The translations under genes and the position numbers were made by a program. This document shows positions 42,570 to 52,005 of a DNA stretch of 64,000 nucleotides, one piece after another (the first letter of the stretch is position 1; every line of letters starts with the position of its first letter). Source of the DNA: an uncultured Pseudokineococcus sp. (GTDB lineage Bacteria; Actinomycetota; Actinomycetes; Actinomycetales; Quadrisphaeraceae); contig NZ_CANMPM010000002.1 of assembly GCF_947499845.1 (NCBI RefSeq), forward strand, positions 186,001-250,000, read 5' to 3'. The notes below the pieces were generated by a model, which saw only the letters and a program-made list of their open reading frames with translations, had not been told where the DNA came from and did no database searches.

Positions 42570-42577
42570 GGCGGGCG

Positions 42578-43756
42578 ATGAGCCCCTCCGCCGCACCGAC
42601 CGCCCGCACGGGCGCCGTCGCGCTCGGCATGCCCCCGGTGCGCCGGCCGCCGCGCGACGCCCGCGACCCGGCCGCCCGGGCGGCCGCCACGGCGGGGCGC
42701 CCCGCCGTCCCCGGGCTGGTGGACCCCTCGGGCCGCACGGCGGTCGACCTGCGGGTCTCCCTCACCGACCGCTGCAACCTGCGCTGCGGGTACTGCATGC
42801 CGCCGGAGGGCCTGGAGTGGATGCCGTCCGGTGACCTGCTCACCGACGACGAGGTCGTCCGGCTCGTGCGCCTGGCCGTGGAGCGGCTGGGCGTGCGGGA
42901 GGTGCGGTACACCGGGGGCGAGCCGCTGCTGCGCCGCGGCCTCGAGCGGGTGGTGGCTGCGACCACGGCGCTCCGCACGGCCGACGGCGAGCCCGTCGAG
43001 GCGTCGCTGACGACCAACGCCCTGGGCCTCGAGCGCCGCGCCGCCGGGCTGGCCGCCGCGGGCCTGCGGCGCGTCAACGTCTCGCTCGACACGCTGCGGC
43101 CCGAGCGCTTCGCTCAGATCACCCGGCGCGACCGGCACGCCGACGTCCTGGCGGGCGCAGCCGCGGCGGCGGCCGCGGGCATCAGCCCCGTCAAGGTCAA
43201 CGCCGTCCTGCTGCCGGGGGTCAACGACGACGAGGCGCCCGAGCTGCTGGCCTGGTGCCTCGCCTCCGGCTACGAGCTGCGCGTCATCGAGCAGATGCCG
43301 CTCGACGCCCAGGGCGCCTGGACGCGCGAGGGTCTCGTGACGGCCGACGACGTCCTCGCGAGCCTGCGCACGGCCTACGACCTCGAGGCCGACGACCCCG
43401 CCGCGCGCGGCGGCTCCCCCGCCCAGACCTGGTGGGTGCGGGCGCGGGGCGCCGACCCGTCGACGGCTCCGCTGGGGCGCGTCGGGGTCATCGCGTCCGT
43501 CACCCGGCAGTTCTGCGGCGCCTGCGACCGCACCCGCCTCACCGCCGACGGCCAGGTGCGCAGCTGCCTGTTCTCCACCTCGGAGACCGACCTGCGGGGC
43601 CTGCTGCGCGCGGGCGCCGACGACGACGAGGTCGCCGACGTCTGGCGTGCCGCCATGTGGGGCAAGGCGCCGGCCCACGGCATCGGCGAGGCCGAGCCCC
43701 TGACGACCAGCGGCTTCGCGCGCGCGTCCCGGCCCATGAGCGCGATCGGCGGGTGA
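42578..43756 (+). CDS. moaA: GTP 3',8-cyclase MoaA
   Basis: 392 residues. Radical-SAM motif CNLRCGYC (Cx3Cx2C), GGEPLLRRGLE for SAM binding, and a C-terminal second cluster with CGACDRTRLTADGQVRSC. The C-terminus ends in GG, needed for activity in studied MoaA proteins. It converts GTP to the cyclic intermediate of molybdopterin synthesis. A ~55-residue N-terminal extension (Ala/Pro/Arg-rich) precedes the core. Followed after 7 bp by the moaD-like gene. Confidence 0.96.
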   Translation: MSPSAAPTARTGAVALGMPPVRRPPRDARDPAARAAATAGRPAVPGLVDPSGRTAVDLRVSLTDRCNLRCGYCMPPEGLEWMPSGDLLTDDEVVRLVRLAVERLGVREVRYTGGEPLLRRGLERVVAATTALRTADGEPVEASLTTNALGLERRAAGLAAAGLRRVNVSLDTLRPERFAQITRRDRHADVLAGAAAAAAAGISPVKVNAVLLPGVNDDEAPELLAWCLASGYELRVIEQMPLDAQGAWTREGLVTADDVLASLRTAYDLEADDPAARGGSPAQTWWVRARGADPSTAPLGRVGVIASVTRQFCGACDRTRLTADGQVRSCLFSTSETDLRGLLRAGADDDEVADVWRAAMWGKAPAHGIGEAEPLTTSGFARASRPMSAIGG

Positions 43757-43763
43757 GGCGGAC

Positions 43764-44114
43764 GTGACCTCGCCGACCCCCGGGCACGCACCCGTCGCCA
43801 GCCCCTCCGGCGGCCCCGCCGCGGACGGCGTGCGGCTCCGCGTGCGCCTGTACGCCGGCGCCGCCGCGGCCGCGGGCACGGAGGAGGACGTCGTCGACGT
43901 CCTCGCCGGCGAGGCCGGCGCGGTGCCCGACGTCGACGACCTGCGCCGCGCCCTGGCCCGCCGCCACCCCGCCCTCGCCCCCGTGCTCGAGGTGGCCACC
44001 GTGCTCGTCGGCGAGGTCGCCGCCGGGCCGCACGACCCGGTCGTCGTCGGCCCGCAGCTCGCGGGGGCCCCACTCCCCGTCGTCGACGTGCTGCCGCCCT
44101 TCGCCGGTGGCTGA
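43764..44114 (+). CDS. moaD: MoaD/ThiS-family sulfur carrier
   Basis: 116 residues. The beta-grasp core begins at VRLRVRLYAGAAAAAGTEED and the protein ends in Gly-Gly (PPFAGG), the adenylation/thiocarboxylation site of the small subunit of molybdopterin synthase. The N-terminal 22 residues are extra. GTG start, 7 bp after moaA. The large subunit gene moaE lies just beyond, on the opposite strand. Confidence 0.9.
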   Translation: MTSPTPGHAPVASPSGGPAADGVRLRVRLYAGAAAAAGTEEDVVDVLAGEAGAVPDVDDLRRALARRHPALAPVLEVATVLVGEVAAGPHDPVVVGPQLAGAPLPVVDVLPPFAGG

Positions 44115-44619
44115 GGCGCCGTCCGGGGGCGCCCGCGGGCAGGTCGTCGAGGTCGTCGTCGTCGCGGCCGACGACCCCCGGCACCGCGCGCTCGTGCGCG
44201 ACGCGGAGGTCGAGCTGCAGCGGCGCTACGGGGAGGGGGCGCTCGAGCCGCCCGAGGGGGCCTCGCACCCGGACCCGGCCGACGTCGTCCACCTGCTCGC
44301 GGTCGCGGGGGACGTGGCGCTGGGCTGCGCCGTCGTCGCGCCGCTGGCCGTGGTGGGCCCGGGCGTCGGCGAGGTCAAGCGCCTCTTCGTCCCCGCCACG
44401 GCGCGGCGCCGCGGGGTCGCCACGGCCCTGCTGCGCGCGGCGGAGGAGGCCGCGCGCGGCCGCGGGCTGCGCGCGCTGCACCTCGTGACGGGCACCCTGC
44501 AGCCGGAGGCGATCGCCCTCTACGAGCGGGAGGGGTGGTCGCCCGTCCCCCCGTACGCCTGGGCCGACGACCCGATGACGCGGACCTTCGGCAAGAGCCT
44601 CACCGCCGGACCGGGCTGA
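44107..44619 (+). CDS. GNAT-family N-acetyltransferase
   Basis: 170 residues. The acetyl-CoA motif A reads VKRLFVPATARRRGVATALL (R-R-x-G-V-A) and motif B includes LYEREGWSPVPPY. GTG at 44107 overlaps the end of moaD by 8 bp, so the gene is co-translated with the molybdopterin genes. Acetyl acceptor unknown. Confidence 0.9.
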   Translation: MAEAPSGGARGQVVEVVVVAADDPRHRALVRDAEVELQRRYGEGALEPPEGASHPDPADVVHLLAVAGDVALGCAVVAPLAVVGPGVGEVKRLFVPATARRRGVATALLRAAEEAARGRGLRALHLVTGTLQPEAIALYEREGWSPVPPYAWADDPMTRTFGKSLTAGPG

Positions 44620-44656
44620 CGGGCGGGAGCCGGCGCGGGGGCGGTCGTCCCGGCGC

Positions 44657-45253
44657 TCAGGGCATGCCCACCCACTCGGCCCCGCCGTCGGCGAGCACCT
44701 GGCGCTTCCACACCGGCAGGCGCGCCTTCACCTCCTCGACGACCTCCTCGCAGGCGGCGAAGGCCTCGCGCCGGTGCGCGGCGGCCACCGCGACGGCGAA
44801 GGCGACGTCGCCGACCTCGAGCGCCCCGGTGCGGTGGCTGACGGCGAGGGCGTCGACGGGGTGGGCGGCGAGCACCTCGCGAGCCACCTCCTCGACCACG
44901 CGCCCCGCGCTCGGGTGGGCCGAGTACTCCAGGCGCGCGACGCGGGCGCCGTGGTCGTGGTCGCGCACGACGCCCCCGAAGGTCACGACGGCGCCCGCGG
45001 CGGGGTCCTCGACGGCGTCCGCGTGCTCGGCGACGGACAGCGCGTCCTCGGTGACGACGGCCCGGGCCAGGCGCCGGGCCGGCGGCGCGACCCGCGAGGA
45101 GTCCCGCGGCGCCCTGGCGCCGCCCGCGGCCCGGGGGTCGCCGACCGGCGGCCCGGCGACGTCAGCGGCGACGTCGGCGGCGGCGTGGGCGTCGGCGTGG
45201 GCGTCGGCGGTGCTGGCGACGGAGCCGGCGGCGGGGGTCTCGGGCGTGCTCAC
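44657..45253 (-). CDS. moaE: Molybdopterin synthase catalytic subunit MoaE
   Basis: 198 residues. VVTFGGVVRDHDHG, LEYSAHPSAG, VSHRTGALEVGDVAFAVAVA and EEVKARLPVWKRQ are diagnostic MoaE segments, the last with the active-site lysine region. The first ~60 residues are an Ala/Asp-rich extension not needed by the enzyme. GTG at 45253 is preceded by a minus-strand TACCGT 6 nt away, again suggesting a leaderless message. Convergent with the GNAT gene. Confidence 0.93.
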   Translation of the reverse strand: MSTPETPAAGSVASTADAHADAHAAADVAADVAGPPVGDPRAAGGARAPRDSSRVAPPARRLARAVVTEDALSVAEHADAVEDPAAGAVVTFGGVVRDHDHGARVARLEYSAHPSAGRVVEEVAREVLAAHPVDALAVSHRTGALEVGDVAFAVAVAAAHRREAFAACEEVVEEVKARLPVWKRQVLADGGAEWVGMP

Positions 45254-45344
45254 CCCTCCACGGTAGGCGCGCGGCGGACGGCCGACCCGACCCCGCCGTC
45301 GCCCGGGCCCGGGCCCACCACGGCTCGACCGGTGGAGGGCTCGC

Positions 45345-46106
45345 TCAGCGGCCGCCGCCGAGCGCGGCCGCCTCGAGGCCGTGGACGACGAGGGGCCACC
45401 ACGGCGGGGCGCCGCACGCGCGCCCGGCGTCCGTCGCCGCGACGAGGCGCGCCTCGTCGCCGTCGGCCAGGACGACGTCGTCCGGGGTCCCGGCCACCAG
45501 GGCGATGTGGCGCCACCGCGAGGCCGGGGCGCGGCGCCCGCCGGCCGCCACGGGCCGGTGCCGGGAGAAGCCGAGCGGACGGCCACGGCCGACGACCGGC
45601 AGCGCCCACCGGTCCGGCCCGGCGCCGGCCGGCCCGGCGCCGTCCTGCCCGGCGCCGTCCTGCCCGGCGCCGCCCTGCCCGCCGACGCGAGGCCGCCGCA
45701 GCAGGACGCGGCGCTCGCCGTCGACGACGAGGCCGCGGACGCCCCGCGTCGTCGCGGCCGGCGAGGGCTCGACGCTGACCACGAGGTCGACGTGGACCTC
45801 GTCGCCTCCCGGGCGCACCTCCACCCAGCTGCCGAGCACCTGCTGGCCGCGCCGCTTCGGCACCCGCAGGCCGCTGGCGACGAGCCGCCGCAGCAACTCC
45901 CCGGCCGGCACGAGCGTCGCCCCCGCGGCCTGCAGGTCCGCCAGCCGCTCCGACGGCACGTCGTAGTGGTCGCCCTCGAAGCCGCGCGCGGGGATGCCGA
46001 CGCGCCGGGCGAAGGCGTGCAGCTCGTCGAGCGAGACGTCGCTGACGAGGTGGGACCACTCGCGCCCGTGCGCCGGCCAGCGCGGGGGGTCGACGAGCAC
46101 GGCCAC
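45345..46106 (-). CDS. DUF4031 protein with an unassigned C-terminal domain
   Basis: 253 residues. Residues 1-85 (VLVDPPRWPAHGREWSHLVS, LHAFARRVGIPARGFEGDHY) are DUF4031, a short domain of unknown role. The C-terminal ~130 residues begin GVRGLVVDGERRVLLRRPR and contain DRWALPVVG, which recalls the start of a Nudix fold, but the GX5EX7REUXEEXGU box is absent. Between them is a Gly/Ala/Gln repeat (AGQDGAGQDGAG). GTG at 46106, with a TAAGGT box 6 nt upstream on the minus strand. Confidence 0.75.
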   Translation of the reverse strand: MAVLVDPPRWPAHGREWSHLVSDVSLDELHAFARRVGIPARGFEGDHYDVPSERLADLQAAGATLVPAGELLRRLVASGLRVPKRRGQQVLGSWVEVRPGGDEVHVDLVVSVEPSPAATTRGVRGLVVDGERRVLLRRPRVGGQGGAGQDGAGQDGAGPAGAGPDRWALPVVGRGRPLGFSRHRPVAAGGRRAPASRWRHIALVAGTPDDVVLADGDEARLVAATDAGRACGAPPWWPLVVHGLEAAALGGGR

Positions 46107-46163
46107 CGGCCGACCTTACGTCCACCCCTCGCGGGCGCCCCCCGCCGTCCGCCGCCCCCACAG

Positions 46164-46348
46164 GGCGATGTGTGGCCATGTCGCCCTTCCACCACCCCTG
46201 CCAGCGGCGACGTGTGGCCATGTCGCCCCCGCAGGCGGCCCGAGGGCGACATGGCCACACGTCGCCTCCCGGACGGCCAGCCGAGGGCCACATGGCCACA
46301 CGTCGCCTCCCGGACGGCGAGCCGAGGGCCACATGGCCACACATCGCC
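46164..46348. repeat. Cluster of five hairpin repeats, family A (second site)
   Basis: Units at 46164-46185 and 46206-46227 in one orientation, then 46245-46266, 46286-46307 and 46327-46348 inverted. The arms and TGGC loop are the same as in the 5394-5580 cluster. The last two units have GGCCA for GGCGA and lie in a ~41-bp tandem duplication that includes the spacer CTCCCGGACGGC. As at the first site, same-orientation copies come first and inverted ones after. Confidence 0.9.
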
Positions 46349-46388
46349 CCCTGGTCGGGGGAAGAGCGGGGGACGGGACGCCGCGAGG

Positions 46389-46413
46389 GCGGCACCCCGG
46401 TGGGGTGCCGCCC
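46389..46413 (-). terminator. Dyad downstream of groEL
   Basis: GAGGGCGGCACCCC faces GGGGTGCCGCCCTC with a short CGGT loop, giving a stem of over 10 bp about 55 nt after the groEL stop. Confidence 0.6.
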
Positions 46414-46469
46414 TCGTGGGACGTGCTGCTGCTCGCGCAGCGGTGCCGGGCGGGGCCCGGCGGGCGGGA

Positions 46470-48200
<1,731 letters not shown>

Positions 48201-48225
48201 TCACCTGACGACCGAGGTCCGTTGT

Positions 48226-48243
48226 CACTCTCGTGCGAGAGTG
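48226..48243. promoter_or_regulatory. CIRCE-like perfect palindrome, second HrcA-type site
   Basis: CACTCTCGTGCGAGAGTG is a perfect 18-bp palindrome with CACTC/GAGTG arms, but 8 bp apart instead of 9. It lies 17 bp from the canonical CIRCE, on the gene-proximal side. Confidence 0.6.
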
Positions 48244-48259
48244 CCAGCCCCCATGATGA

Positions 48260-48280
48260 GCACTCTCCCCCCTCGAGTGC
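48260..48280. promoter_or_regulatory. CIRCE element (HrcA operator) of groEL
   Basis: GCACTC (48260-48265), 9 bp, GAGTGC (48275-48280): an exact CIRCE core. On the minus strand TTGCAC, a possible -35 box, overlaps its arm, so HrcA binding would block the promoter. About 160 bp upstream of the groEL ATG. Confidence 0.9.
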
Positions 48281-48415
48281 AAACGACCGGGGCGCGCGGA
48301 CGACGTCGACGGGCGGACGACGCGAGCACCCCGGACGCGACGACGCCGCCGCCCCGGTGGGGCGACGGCGTCGGAGCGGCGGCCCTGCTCGGGCGCCGGA
48401 GGGGTGCGGGGTGCC

Positions 48416-48622
48416 TCAGGAGGCGGGGCGGACGGCCTCGGCCTGCGGGCCCTTCTGGCCCTGCCCGACCTCGAACTCGACCTGCTGGCCCTCCTCGAGG
48501 GAGCGGTAGCCGTCCATCTGGATGGCCGACCAGTGCACGAAGACGTCGGGGCCGCCGCCGTCGACGGTGATGAAGCCGTACCCCTTCTCGGCGTTGAACC
48601 ACTTCACGGTGCCCTGAGCCAT
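48416..48622 (-). CDS. Cold-shock protein CspA-type
   Basis: 68 residues, a single cold-shock domain: [20 protein letters not shown] (RNP-1 KGYGFI), VFVHWSAI (RNP-2) and KGPQAEAV. Single-stranded RNA/DNA chaperone. ATG at 48622 with AGGAG seven nt upstream. A minus-strand TACTCT at 48778-48773 could give a leader of about 145 nt, the long 5' UTR usual for cold-shock genes. Confidence 0.96.
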   Translation of the reverse strand: MAQGTVKWFNAEKGYGFITVDGGGPDVFVHWSAIQMDGYRSLEEGQQVEFEVGQGQKGPQAEAVRPAS

Positions 48623-48772
48623 GGTGCTACTCCTGTGTCGCTGTGTGCGGGTTCGAGGCCCGGGGAGGGCATCGGGTCTCACGCTCGCGTGGCTCGCGAT
48701 GGTTCCGACGTGCGGGCCGTCCGTACGGGTGCGCGGTGGACCGGTGCTCATCGAACTGCTCGACCGGCGCCG

Positions 48773-48778
48773 AGAGTA
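48773..48778 (-). promoter_or_regulatory. Possible -10 box of the cold-shock gene
   Basis: Reads TACTCT on the minus strand, implying a long untranslated leader from about 48766 to 48623. Confidence 0.35.
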
Positions 48779-48815
48779 GCGGCTGGCCCTGGCCGTGGCG
48801 AGGGTCGAGAGGCGC

Positions 48816-48995
48816 CTACCCGCCGAGCGAGAACCACGCGCTGACGGCGAGCGCGGCGAGCGCCGCGAGCACGACGACGACGAGCACGGGGGCGGCGCGG
48901 CGCCAGGGCCCGGTCCGGGCCCGGTGGGCTCCCTGGCGGCGGGGCTCGCCCGCCGGCTCGTCGAGCTCGTCGCGGGGCGGCCCGGGGACAGCCAC
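48816..48995 (-). CDS. Small single-TM protein, possible LytR_C-protein remnant
   Basis: 59 residues: a hydrophilic start ([19 protein letters not shown]), then [20 protein letters not shown] continuing as a single membrane helix, ending SAWFSLGG. In other actinobacteria the gene after DUF3263 often codes for a LytR_C-domain protein with this N-terminal layout; here the protein stops right after the helix. GTG at 48995, 5 nt after the DUF3263 stop, with GGAG 9 nt upstream, so it is probably translated. Identification is tentative. Confidence 0.6.
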   Translation of the reverse strand: MAVPGPPRDELDEPAGEPRRQGAHRARTGPWRRAAPVLVVVVLAALAALAVSAWFSLGG

Positions 48996-49000
48996 GCCCG

Positions 49001-49315
49001 TCAGCTCCGCGCGCCCAGCCGGCGCTCGGTGCGCGAGCGCTGGCGCTGGCTGCGCATGCGGCGCAGCCGCTTGACGAGCATCGGGTCGTGGGCGAGCGCC
49101 TCCGGGGAGTCCAGCAGCGCGTTGAGCACCTGGTAGTAGTGCGTGGCCGACAGGTCGAAGAGCTCGCGGACCGCCTGCTCCTTCGCGCCCGCGTAGCGCC
49201 ACCACTGGCGCTCGAAGGCGAGGATCTCCGCGTCCCGCGGCGAGAGCCCGCCGGCGGTCGCGCCGGGGGCGGACGTCTCGGCGGTCGCGCCCGCGCCGGT
49301 GGCTGCCTCGTCCAC
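49001..49315 (-). CDS. DUF3263 protein
   Basis: 104 residues. LSPRDAEILAFERQWWRYAG, KEQAVRELFDLSATHYYQVL and MLVKRLRRMRSQRQRSR are the conserved DUF3263 core, a helix-turn-helix-like actinobacterial domain of unknown role. Start GTG at 49315 is preceded by GGGAGGAG; the longer frame to 49384 is not needed. Divergent from ung. Confidence 0.9.
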   Translation of the reverse strand: MDEAATGAGATAETSAPGATAGGLSPRDAEILAFERQWWRYAGAKEQAVRELFDLSATHYYQVLNALLDSPEALAHDPMLVKRLRRMRSQRQRSRTERRLGARS

Positions 49316-49458
49316 TCCGGTCTCCTCCCGCGCTCCCCGACGTCGCTCGTCGGCGCCGAGCCCGCACCCTACGCCGCGAACCACACCGGTGTGGTTCTCC
49401 CGGCCGTCCAGGAACCCGCCCGCCCGGGGCCGGCCCGGCGCGCCGCCTGCCCCGCCCC

Positions 49459-49464
49459 TACCGT
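49459..49464 (+). promoter_or_regulatory. Leaderless ung promoter (-10 TACCGT)
   Basis: TACCGT ends 6 nt before the GTG start of ung, with no ribosome site between. Confidence 0.5.
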
Positions 49465-49470
49465 GGCCGC

Positions 49471-50241
49471 GTGCTGGAGACGGACGGGACGTCGGAGCCC
49501 GGCCCGACGGCCGGTCAGCAGGAGCAGCCCGGCCCGCCGCCCGCGGCGCTCGCGCCCGCGCGGCGGGCCGGCGTCGACCTGGCGGTGGTCCACCCCGCCT
49601 GGTGGTCGGCGCTGGCCCCGGCGGGGGCGGACCTCGTGCGCGCCCTCGAGGCCGTGGCGGACGACGTCGCGGCCGGCCGGGAGGTCCTCCCCCGCGGCGA
49701 CCGGGTGCTGCGCGCGCTCGCGCAGGCCCCGCAGGCCGTGCGCGTCCTCGTCGTCGGCCAGGACCCCTACCCCACCCCGGGCCACGCCGTCGGGCTGTCC
49801 TTCTCGGTGGAGCCGGACGTGCGCCCGCTGCCCCCGACGCTGCGGAACCTCCTCGCCGAGCGGGACGCCGACACGGGCCTGCCGCCCGCGTCCACCGGCG
49901 ACCTCACGGCCTGGGCGGGGCGCGGCGTCCTCCTGCTCAACCGCGTCCTCACCGTCGAGGCCGGCCGGTCGGGCTCCCACCGCGGGCGGGGCTGGGAGCG
50001 GGTGACCGAGGAGGTGGTCCGCGCCCTCGCGGCGCGCGGCGGCCCGCTCGTCGCCGTCCTCTGGGGCCGGGACGCTCAGGCGCTGCGCCCGGCCCTGGGC
50101 GGCACCGCCGTCGTGGAGAGCGCGCACCCGAGCCCGCTGTCCGCGCGGCGCGGCTTCACGGGCTCGCGGCCCTTCTCCGCCGTCGACGCCGCCCTGGCGG
50201 CGCAGGGCGCCGGGCCGGTGGACTGGTCCCTGCCGGCCTGA
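49471..50241 (+). CDS. ung: Uracil-DNA glycosylase, family 1
   Basis: 256 residues. The catalytic water-activating motif GQDPYPTPGHAVGLSFSV, GRGVLLLNRVLTVEAG and the DNA-intercalation loop HPSPLSARRGF are all intact. It removes uracil from DNA. About 30 extra N-terminal residues (Pro/Gly/Ser) precede the fold. GTG at 49471 is leaderless. Convergent with thrE. Confidence 0.96.
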   Translation: MLETDGTSEPGPTAGQQEQPGPPPAALAPARRAGVDLAVVHPAWWSALAPAGADLVRALEAVADDVAAGREVLPRGDRVLRALAQAPQAVRVLVVGQDPYPTPGHAVGLSFSVEPDVRPLPPTLRNLLAERDADTGLPPASTGDLTAWAGRGVLLLNRVLTVEAGRSGSHRGRGWERVTEEVVRALAARGGPLVAVLWGRDAQALRPALGGTAVVESAHPSPLSARRGFTGSRPFSAVDAALAAQGAGPVDWSLPA

Positions 50242-50397
50242 CCCGTCCGCGCACCGCCCGAGCCCTCACCCGCCCGAGCCCTCGCCCGCCAGGGCCCTCA
50301 CCCGGCAGGGCCCGCCCCGGGGCGGGGGACGGCGAGGCAGTGGACGGCGAGCGACAGGGGGCACCGGGACGGCCGCGGCCGGGCCTGAGCGGGGCGC
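50242..50397. other. Gap between convergent ung and thrE with short direct repeats
   Basis: Contains repeated words CCCGAGCCCTC (twice) and CAGGGCCCTCACCCG-like variants, then a perfect palindrome CCGCCCCGGGGCGG. It can fold and probably ends both transcripts. No gene seen. Confidence 0.45.
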
Positions 50398-52005
50398 TCA
50401 GCTGCGCAGCGGCGTCTCCCGGCGGCGCCGGGAAGCCTGGTCCAGGCCCCGCTCGACGGGGGCGGCGACCGAGTCCCCGAGCGACGCGCCGGCCCCGATG
50501 GCGAGGGCGATGGCCCCGGCCTGGCCGAGCAGCACGAGCCCGGAGATGACGGTGCCGCCGGTGAGCTCGACGAGGGCGGTGTAGATCGTCAGCCCCGGCA
50601 GCAGCATGATCGTCCCGGGCACGACGACGGCGAGCGGGGTGGCGCGGCGGCGCAGCGCGGCGACGCGCCCGACGGCGCCGACGACGAGCGCCGCCACGAG
50701 GGTGCCGAGGGCCCGCGGGCCGCCCGGGTCGCTGGCCGCGAGCAGCGCCACCTGCCCGGCCGCCGCCGCCACCGCCGTCACGAGGAGCAGGCGCGGGGGC
50801 GTGCGGTAGGCCACCGCCGCGGCGCCCGCGCCCAGGGCGGTCGAGACCAGCACGACGGGCAGCGGGGTGAGCGCGCCGCCGACGGCCGCCCCCACGGCGT
50901 CGGGGTCGACGCCCGGCACGCCCGCGCGGCGGGCGACGTCGAGGGCGAGGACGACGCCGCCGAGGACGGCCGCCGTCGTCATGAGGACTGTGACGAGCCG
51001 CGCGGCCGCCGTCACGGGGAAGCCGCGCAGCGCGTCCTCGACGGCCGCCACGAAGGTGCCGCCGGGCAGGAGCACCACGATGCCGCTGGCCACGACGAGC
51101 GCCGAGGGCGGCACCTGGCCCGCCAGCGAGGGGGGCAGGGCCTCGGCCGCGAGGGTGAGCAGCGAGGACAGCGACCCGGCGATGAACGCCCCGGCGCCGA
51201 CGGTGAAGAAGGCCGGCGCCCCGGCGCGCGACATGGCCCGCGCGCCCGCGTCGACGGCGAGCGCCATGACGAAGCCCGTCAGGAGGGCCAGCGGTCCGCC
51301 GCCGAGCCGCGCGACGACGGCGACGGCGAGCAGGCCCCACGCCACCTGCACCATCCAGCGCCGGTAGGGGCGGGGGCTGCTCTCGACCTCGGCGAGGCGG
51401 ACGGCGACGTCGGCGCGCTCGAGGCGGCCCTCGACCAGGTCGAGGACGAGGGCGTGGGCGGCCGACAGGCGGGCGTACTCCGTGCCGGTGGAGCGGACGA
51501 CCTGCAGGCGCACCACGGCCGGGGCGTCGGCGGGCGCGTAGGCGACCGTGATGGACGAGTAGGTGATGTCGAGGTCGAGGTGCTGCTCGGACAGCCCGAG
51601 CGCGACCGCGGCGGCGACGACGCTGGACTCCACCTCGGCCGTGCCGGAGCCCGAGCGCAGGAGCAGCACGGCGAGGCGCAGCAGCAGGTCGACCTGGCGG
51701 TTCGGGTCCGCCGGCGCGGCCATCCGGTAGGGCGAGGCGAAGGGGGTGCCGCGCAGCCGGTCGACGATGAGGACGGGACGGGTCTGCTCCTCCTCGCCGA
51801 TGACCCGCCTGCGCCACCCGGCCGTGCGCGCCTGCCCGCCGCCGCGCGGGACACCGCTGCCGGTCGCCGTGGGCCCGGTGGTCGGCCCGGTGAGGGGCCC
51901 CGTGGCGGACCCGGTCGTCGGCACGCTCGTCGGCCCGGTGGCGGGTCCGGCGGAGGGCGCCTCGCGGCGCCGTCGGCGGCCGGCGGGGTGGGGAGCTCCG
52001 GTCAC
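50398..52005 (-). CDS. ThrE-type threonine/serine exporter
   Basis: 535 residues. The N-terminal hydrophilic domain holds LLRLAVLLLRSGSGTAEVES and the conserved ThrE segment ITYSSITVAY; the membrane part has about ten segments, with VVLLPGGTFVAAVEDALRG and GTIMLLPGLTIYTALVE as the paired ThrE_2-type motifs. It would export threonine and serine. The first ~60 residues are a Thr/Gly/Pro repeat-like tail. GTG at 52005 overlaps the stop of the VWA gene and follows GGGAGGATC. Confidence 0.9.
   Translation of the reverse strand: MTGAPHPAGRRRRREAPSAGPATGPTSVPTTGSATGPLTGPTTGPTATGSGVPRGGGQARTAGWRRRVIGEEEQTRPVLIVDRLRGTPFASPYRMAAPADPNRQVDLLLRLAVLLLRSGSGTAEVESSVVAAAVALGLSEQHLDLDITYSSITVAYAPADAPAVVRLQVVRSTGTEYARLSAAHALVLDLVEGRLERADVAVRLAEVESSPRPYRRWMVQVAWGLLAVAVVARLGGGPLALLTGFVMALAVDAGARAMSRAGAPAFFTVGAGAFIAGSLSSLLTLAAEALPPSLAGQVPPSALVVASGIVVLLPGGTFVAAVEDALRGFPVTAAARLVTVLMTTAAVLGGVVLALDVARRAGVPGVDPDAVGAAVGGALTPLPVVLVSTALGAGAAAVAYRTPPRLLLVTAVAAAAGQVALLAASDPGGPRALGTLVAALVVGAVGRVAALRRRATPLAVVVPGTIMLLPGLTIYTALVELTGGTVISGLVLLGQAGAIALAIGAGASLGDSVAAPVERGLDQASRRRRETPLRS

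Larger units (their letters stand above)
46107..46469. other. 363-bp non-coding gap after groEL
   Basis: Filled largely by family A hairpins (46164-46348). The rest, close to the groEL stop, holds GCGGCACCCCGG/TGGGGTGCCGCC, a dyad at about 46389-46413 that could terminate groEL transcription. No gene seen. Confidence 0.6.

Noticed and set aside
42370-42577. Moco riboswitch before moaA
   Set aside because: The -10 box lies 8 nt before the ATG, leaving no leader, and the upstream DNA is a simple G-rich repeat.
45345-45800. Functional Nudix hydrolase
   Set aside because: The metal-binding Nudix box is absent despite a Nudix-like beginning.
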